Below the pieces are notes generated by a model. It had not been told where the DNA came from. It did no database searches and was given only the letters and a program-made list of their open reading frames with translations. A program made the translations under genes and the position numbers. 64,000 nt of DNA from Gnetum montanum (taxonomy: Eukaryota; Streptophyta; Gnetopsida; Gnetales; Gnetaceae), in assembly GCA_015680685.1 (NCBI GenBank), contig MNCI01036144.1, positions 59,251 to 123,250 on the forward strand, in the 5' to 3' direction. Positions 58,201 through 64,000 of this stretch are shown in pieces. Every line of letters begins with the position of its first letter. Positions within the stretch are counted from its first letter, which is position 1.

Positions 58201-58619
58201 GATAACAAAGAGGGCACAGGGTCTCCTTGTACCTCGCTGGTGAGGAGGTTGGAAGCGTCGGAAGGGCTTGGGCTGGAGTTACCCCCATTGGGGGAATGGA
58301 TCACTCTGGGCCGAGGGTCAACAAAGCTGAAAATGAAGGACATCATGGGAGCAAAGGATGCAAATGTGCAAGGCGCAGTGGTCACCCGACCAATGAACAA
58401 AGTAGGATGTCCGGATGCAACCAACACACGAAAAATGTCCACACAGTTGGAGCTTGATTTGGGAGTGCAGTGCACACTCTGGGAGGTGTATCATAGGCAT
58501 CTGTCTATGTCCCCATGAAGATATTTTCCTGTAATTGCCAACGATAGGGTACCTCGTACAAATGAAATACCTTGAAAAGGATTGTGAAGGAAGAGGGATG
58601 TGATGTGGTATGCCTACAG

Positions 58620-59150
58620 GAGATGAAATTGCAAGCCTCAAAGCGGTAGTTTCTGCAGTGGGAGGCGTGCAAATGGTGCCAAGCTGAGGTAGAGCAGGAG
58701 GATTGGCAGTCTTGAGTAAAGACCATGTCAATCTATTGGATGCATCCAATTGGAGCCTGATGGTGCACATACGTGAGGCAAATATTTGGGTTACTAATGT
58801 CTATGGGGCACAAAGCTGGGACGCTTGCATCCAGGAGTTCTGGTGGGTGGCAGACTTGGTTATCAGCATGGACAAGTGGATAATGATCGGAGATTTCAAT
58901 CAAAGGATGTTTTGTTGGGAAGAATCCATTGGAGAATGCTCTGATCCTTTGGGGCCCATGGAATGCATGACATTCATTCGAGGATACGACATGTTCGACC
59001 TAGAAATTATAGGATGTAAATACATGTGGAGTAACAAGAGAAGAGGGATGGATTGGGTGCAGTCAAAGATTGACTGGGTGTGGGTTAGCTCCAGCCTCAT
59101 GAAGGAATTCAACATTCAGGCGGAAGGTAAGGAAAGGTAGGCATCAGACC
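58620..59150 (+). pseudogene. LINE endonuclease domain
   Basis: 58703-59140 is open and encodes ANIWVTNVYGAQSWDACIQE, MIGDFNQRMFCWEES, ITGC-type DLEIIGCKYMWSNKRRGMDW and SKIDWVWVSSSLMKEF, in the order of APE-type endonucleases (N-Y, GDFN, TW.N, R.D). Upstream CLQEMKL (about 58611) is the second motif (usually LQETK). Confidence 0.88.
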
Positions 59151-59398
59151 ACCGGTTTGTTCTCTGTAGGATCCAGACCACTGTGAATAAAGCTCCTCGA
59201 CCCTTTAGGTTTGAACGAACCTGGCTGCACAAACCTTGGTTGAAACACCTGGTACACGCTACTTGGCAAGCCTATCTAGGAGCACAAGAACCCATGGATT
59301 TCTTGAAAGTTGGGCTGAGATCTCTCAAACAACATATCAAGAACATCACCTTCAACGACAAATACAACTTGAAAGGATACATGTTGTAGGTGCAGGGG

Positions 59399-59427
59399 NN
59401 NNNNNNNNNNNNNNNNNNNNNNNNNNN
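59399..59427. other. Assembly gap (29 N)
   Basis: Followed directly by a G homopolymer-like run (59428-59454). Lies between endonuclease and RT of the LINE. Confidence 0.95.
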
Positions 59428-59799
59428 GGGGGAGGGGGGGGGGGGGGGGGGGGGACCTGAGACGGGAAGAACAAGAACTACTTAAGGAGCTCCAGGAGTT
59501 AGATTGGGAGGAAGAAGCCTATTGGAAACAGTGGTCGTGGGTGACGTGCTATAGGAGGGAGACAAACACACAAGGTTTTTCTTTGCGACTGTGAGAGCTA
59601 ATTGGGGTGCCAAGCGCAAGATACAGAACCTATTAGAGGGCATGGATGAGGGAGGGCTACTGAACAATCGGTAGGGACTTGAAGAATTACAAGTGTACTA
59701 GGGGTAGGTTTGGAGGTGGTGGAGTACAGTGCACATCTCGATCCAGGTCCCACGGATTCGGACAAGGATTGATAACCTTTAACGCTTGAGGCCGTTTTC

Positions 59800-61000
59800 A
59801 CGAGAAGAGTTGTGTAGAGCCATGAAATCAATGCTGTCTAACAAAGCTCCAAGGTTGGGTGGGTGGCCTATTGAATTCTTCAAGGAATTCAAGTAGAGTT
59901 TGGGAGGTAACCTATTAGATGCATTCAATAGCATGCTCACCTGGCAATAGGTGAGGATGGAGATTAACTATTCCTGGGTGGTGTTATTGTCGAAAGTCCC
60001 GAACTCGACATTGTCGGGGCACTTCAGGCCGATTGGGGTGTGCAACACGCTCCTACGAATCTTCTCACGGATGCTAGTTGGGCATGTTGTGCCCCTAATG
60101 ACTAGGCTTGTAGGGGAACATTAGGTTGGGTTTGTCCAGGGTTGCTTCTTACAAGATCAGGTCCTATTGTTGCAGGAGATTTTACATTCTCTTAAGATGG
60201 CTCAATTTCCAGGAATGTGCATCAAGTTAGATAGCACCAAGGGTTACGACTTGGTTAGTTTGGTGGCTCTTAGAGCAGTCATGCTAGCGAAGGGATTTGA
60301 TGTCAAGTTTCTCAATCTATGTATCCAAATGCAATGGAGTAGCTGCTACTCCTTTGACATTGACGAGTAGCTCTGGATATTCCATGGAATAGGGAGGGGA
60401 TTACGACAAGGGGACCTGCTATCACCGCTCCTTTTCATTATGGACATGGATCTGCTCAAGTCCTATTGCTTGGTGGAAGGGGTTCAGGGGTTAACCATAC
60501 ACGGTGTGCACTACTTGGTCACCCACTACGCTAATGACAAAATGATATTTACCAGGGCAGTGGTGCCACAAGCTGAGTCCTTGATGCAGGTGTTGGATAG
60601 ATTGTAGAGGGAGATGGGTCTTACAATCAACACAGGGAAGTTGGCTATTCACATGGTCCACATGATGCAAATGATGGAGGCAAAAATCACTTAGACGCTA
60701 GGCATTCTGCCAGAAAGCACTCTGGACAAGTATCTTGGCATGCCCATCTTTGAATGGTAGCACAAGAAGGCATGGCTAGGGTTGTTGGAGAGGATCCAAA
60801 CAAAAACTACTCACTAGACTAGTCGTTTCTTGTCACTCAAGGGAAAGATGATTCTTGCCTTTGCTGTTTTGATGGCCATGGCTAGGTTTGTTTCATCCAT
60901 GGCTATGTCGTCGGCGGGGGTGATGCAAAAATTGATGGAATCATCAGAGAATTTGTGTGGTCAGGGGTGAAAGGGGGCAAAAAGATGCACTCGGTGTCTT
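59800..61000 (+). pseudogene. LINE reverse transcriptase
   Basis: LSNKAPRLGGWPIEFFKEFK, SGHFRPIGVCNTLLRI, IKLDSTKGYDLV (family KLDFEKAYD), GLRQGDLLSPLLFIMDMDLL and HYANDKMIFT are in the right order and spacing. The active-site YADD is YAND. It ends with GKMILAFAVLMAMARF. Stops occur about every 100 codons. Confidence 0.9.
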
Positions 61001-61369
61001 GGGCAGTCACGACATGTCCAAAACCAGCTAGGGGGATTGGCATTTTACAATTAAAAGGACAAGGTGATTCTCTGCAATGACTTCTCTGCAGATTCTTGGG
61101 ACAAACCAGAAATCCGATGCTATGGGTATAAATACTTCGTCAGAAATATTGCTGTTGGGAGGCCAATGTAGGCAATTTGCACCTTTGGAAGAACTTGAGC
61201 CAACATGCCAACACGATGGGGCAATTGGGGTTGCTGGAGCAGCACCTTAAGGAGATTGTAAAACACCTTTACTCGCTAGAGCATGCATGGATTGAAATCT
61301 GGAAAGTCCTTTTTCCTGAGAAGATAAAGGCATTTGGCTAGTTACTCAAGCATTAGACCCTCCCTCTAT

Positions 61370-61520
61370 GTGCCACGTTGAGGGAAAGGGGAGTGCATGT
61401 GGAGCCCCACTTGTCCTTTGTGTAATAGTGACACCGAAACGTTGCAACATTTTATACACAGATGTCAGTTCACTTTGGCAATCTGGCACATTGCTAGTCT
61501 TACCCCCTTCGCTTGCCACG
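61370..61520 (+). pseudogene. LINE zf-RVT finger
   Basis: CPLCNSDTETLQHFIHRCQF followed by TLAIW: the CX2C...HX3-4C finger of L1-like ORF2, complete in this copy. Confidence 0.85.
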
Positions 61521-61549
61521 AGGACTCCATAATGTTGGCCATGCTGTGG

Positions 61550-62270
61550 GTGCTTTGGAAGCATTGGAATTCGTAGGTCTTTTGGGGCTTGGCCATGCTT
61601 ACACTGGCGATGGTAGCCTGGGAAATATGGGCATTGTGGAATGAGGTCACAGAAGCTATGGGGCATCTGCTCCTTTTTTAAACCTCGTGGATGGAATTTG
61701 TGGAGCAGGTGGAGCTGTGGTCTTTGGTTCAACAGATGGGTTGGGAAGATATGTTGTGGTGCATGGAAGGCGAACAGGGACTACATACCGCACAGTTCTT
61801 CGAAAATTGGGAGGGAAACGAGACTAAATTCTGGGTTAGGAGAATTACTGTCTCGATGTCGGTGTTGGCAACCACCTTAGGGGTTGACGTGGAGGGAGAG
61901 GTGATTGCACCGATGGTACACACACAAACCGATGTGGCGGAATTCTTCCAGGGGGCCATTCCTAGGATGGCCAACGATCACATTCGAAGATTGGCATTGT
62001 AGGGGGTGTGGAGGGACGCAATTGTCTTCATTGAAAGATATTTCATGTAGTCTAGATACCCCCACAAATTGGTTGGTGTTCATTTTATGGTCTTGAAACA
62101 TATGCAGTATGGTGCCCCCATTAACGTGCCCTAGTTCTTCTGGGACTCTTTGTGTCTGTGGCGGTCTAGGCGGCACCTTGGAGTGATAATGGCACTCTGG
62201 CGTATGGGTACACTCCGATCCTGTCATTGTTCACTATGCGGGTGTCTTCCCGTTGGTGGGGTAGGGCTTA
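61550..62270 (+). pseudogene. LINE C-terminal extension domain (plus)
   Basis: Past the finger the frame continues about 240 residues: WSLVQQMGWEDMLW, AQFFENWEGNETKFWVRRIT, SMSVLATTLGVDVEGE, DHIRRLAL (stop) GVWRDAIVFIERYFM, VGVHFMVLKHMQYGAPINVP and HLGVIMALWRMGTLR. These align block by block with the minus-strand LINE (VQ.MGW, FFKNWRKDGTTF, LVDYLGV, LWQDAVELVDRYF, VHFAFL, NLPIFYLATLL, GLIFVLWGATIP). Most L1 ORF2 proteins end soon after the finger, or carry RNase H; this is neither. Role unknown. Confidence 0.62.
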
Positions 62271-63008
62271 GGGGTCCAGGATGGGGATGCAAGAAATTGG
62301 TGGTGCAGCATACACAGCTACAGGCATTGGGGGAGCACAAGATTGGGGGTGAGATGAGGAGGGGAGGTACGCAGGAATAGCTAGGACATCTTTGCGGAGT
62401 GTAGTAGAGTAGTAGAATAGGCAAGGAAGGAAGAAAGGGGGTGGTGGCAGTTAAGGTGGGTGAATATGAGACAAGAGGCACACCAGGAGGCTACAGACAT
62501 GCCGATTCAGACCCTGCCGTGCATGGAAGACATTTTTTCCGAAAATAGGGTGGGTCTTTGCGTAGCTCATTACTGAAAATCAACAACAATTGGCAATGAG
62601 CATGAGCACTATTGACAACCAGGCTGTGGTGGATACGGGGGCATCTCAATTACTGCCTAGAGAGGAGAGTAGGGGCTCTACACAAGGGCAGGATCAAACT
62701 GCAGGGTAGAGCGGGAAAGGTTAGGCTACGCACGACAAGTGAGAACGGGTTGTGCTTGGGGTTTTGTTGGGTGGGGACTTGGGGGGGGTCAGGAATGGGG
62801 TGTGGCTACAGGGCCAGCTTGTGAGGTGGGGCAAAATAAGGAAAACGGGATAAAATAGGGACCAGTACAGGGGAATTCCCAGGAATAAGGCCGTAGTGCT
62901 CTGGATGCCTAGGGGAGTGGGGTCAGCCACACTGACCCATGCTATATTGATGTACAGATTGGTTTTTTTGGAATTAATAACAACTTGAATTTCTTCCAAA
63001 AAAAAAAA
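62271..63008 (+). other. LINE 3' UTR and poly(A)
   Basis: Gly-rich low-complexity translations, no domain; ends GGTTTTTTTGGAATTAATAA then CTTGAATTTCTTCC and a run of A. Confidence 0.75.
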
Positions 63009-63739
63009 GCAAGGAGGATGATGAGGAATCATAACTTCAAATTATTCCCGTATAAAATGTTACTTCTATCTCTATTTGCTTGCTTTGACAATAGATATTG
63101 TTAGTTATTACCTTATACAATAAAGATTATAGGCATTTAATTTCAAATTCATTTGTATTGAATAATCCATGGTAAGTGGGAGAATGCTTCCGGCAGATGT
63201 ATCAATGGATTAACAAGAATGTGGTGCATTGTTCTTCTTTGCAGAAACTTTTTGCTGACCTTCCTGTACAAGGAGACTAAGTAAAAAATTCCTTGCTCAA
63301 TGGAGAACAATAATGTGGTGCATTATTCTCTGCAGAAACTTATTTCTGACCTTCGTTTACAAGGAAACTAAGTTTGAAAATCGTTCATGCATCAAAATGG
63401 ACTCTAATTTTCAGTGTTTTGAGTAGCGTTGTCATACGTTGAATATTGGGCTTGTACATTGTGGTGGCTGATACAACACACACGATATTAGGCTGTTGTA
63501 TCGATTAAATACGTTAAGCTTCTGTCAACTCATCCTTAATGCCAGTTACCTGCCTTGAATCCTCATGATAATGATGTTTCAACTGGTAGCGGTGGTGATC
63601 ATGAATTGAAATCCTGGTAACAACTGTCACAATTTTAGATATTGTCTCCATGCCTACTTGAGTCTTGTAATGCACAGCTTTAAATTTTTATGTTACCTAG
63701 ACTTTGTATGGATGCTATTGAAAATGTTCAGAATCAGGA
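63009..63739. other. Intron sequence with a 94-bp tandem duplication
   Basis: 63218-63311 and 63312-63375 (second unit partial) share AATGTGGTGCATT, TGCAGAAACTT and ACAAGGA(G/A)ACTAAGT. No prenyltransferase exon was found here. Confidence 0.6.
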
Positions 63740-63955
63740 ATCTGTTTTAGATTTGTCAATTTTGCCTTCTGTTCGAGGCTTGTGGCTTACATCTTACATG
63801 TCAGATTCAATCTTGGTATACCAGTCTGGGATACATTTCACATGGGAGCACGGTAAGAATATACGCTTAGCTTGCTTTCAGGTAGACAGCCAAGCATAAA
63901 ACTATCATCAATTTGCGTGCAAAACCTTATTTGTTACCTCAGTTTGATAGCATGA
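63740..63955 (+). repeat. tRNA-derived SINE candidate, copy 3 (diverged)
   Basis: GTCAGATTCAATCTTGG (B-box-like), CGGTAAGAATATA, AGGTAGACAGCCAAGCATAA and GCAAAACCTTATTTGTTACC line up with copies 1 and 2 (CCGTAAAAATATA, AGATAGACAGCCAGCTATAA). Confidence 0.45.
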
Positions 63956-64000
63956 AGGGAATGATGATGGTTAGTATCATTTATTCAGTGTGCTGGACTC

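Larger units (their letters stand above)
57000..63008 (+). mobile_element. Near full-length L1-like LINE
   Basis: 6 kb with ORF1 (DUF4283-type), apurinic endonuclease, RT, zf-RVT, a C-terminal extension and a terminal poly(A) of 11 (62998-63008) after TTCTTCC. Inactive through stops and a changed RT active site. GC-richer than the host intron, so recent relative to other debris or drawn from a GC-rich lineage. Lies in the last intron, same strand as the gene. Confidence 0.88.

Noticed and set aside
58170-58770. Minus-strand open frames of 100-150 codons
   Set aside because: Shadows of GC-rich LINE ORF1/endonuclease coding sequence; no motif.
61550-62270. LINE tail as RNase H
   Set aside because: The D-E-D-D type motifs and the DG.S..N.G block of plant LINE RNase H are absent.
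61346-62481. Minus-strand open frames across the LINE 3' part
   Set aside because: They lie opposite the zf-RVT and extension domain and carry no recognisable domain.
63690-63899. 69-codon open frame as the next prenyltransferase exon
   Set aside because: Does not contain the expected VVSLLA..EHLVTGE block and overlaps a SINE copy.
1-64000. CRISPR arrays, bacterial operons, rRNA or functional tRNA genes
   Set aside because: No regularly spaced identical repeats, no ribosome-binding pattern, no cloverleaf with intact arms; tRNA-like motifs belong to SINE-type repeats.

Overview
This window is plant nuclear DNA, most likely from a seed plant with a very large genome; a gymnosperm is my best guess. 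The reasons are: one recognisable host gene cut by introns of 5 to more than 12 kb; dense, old, nested retrotransposons of plant type (Copia, Gypsy-like, L1-like LINEs, tRNA-derived SINEs); AT-rich spacers; and scattered single N bases plus one N gap, as in a draft assembly. Nothing looks bacterial, and no complete RNA gene or CRISPR array was found. All similarities were judged by eye from translations; no alignment or database search was run.

Layout. 1-2988: end of LTR element A (coiled-coil ORF plus 3' LTR), lying directly against a decayed Gypsy RNase H/integrase (about 2996-4495). 5739-12044: old minus-strand Copia element with 5' LTR truncated at 12044. 12045-13165: GC-richer, coding-like sequence that I could not identify. 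About 13700-18575: element B, related to A. 18040-19525: a block repeated at 31270-32725. 19646-27246: element C, a complete relative of A and B, with a 5-bp target duplication, inserted into a LINE that resumes at 27247. 28901-29104: first exon of a mitochondrial acyl carrier protein (mtACP).

33771-51583 and beyond the right edge: plus-strand exons of a solanesyl/geranyl diphosphate synthase-type trans-prenyltransferase. Six exons are seen, all phase 0; the 3' half is not in the window. Its introns hold a Copia element (35870-40081), a fourth pol-less LTR element D (about 40640-44996, minus), LINE ends, SINEs, a 5'-truncated minus-strand LINE (about 54200-56555) and a near full-length plus-strand LINE (about 57000-63008, with poly(A)).

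The most unusual content is the family A/B/C (and probably D). These LTR elements appear to lack pol and instead encode a globular domain followed by a long coiled coil. In B and C this ORF has its own promoter-like region and a leader intron, and the internal promoter resembles each element's own LTR U3. A similar globular domain appears as a C-terminal extension after the zinc finger of both LINEs, which suggests one protein module shared between LTR and non-LTR retrotransposons.
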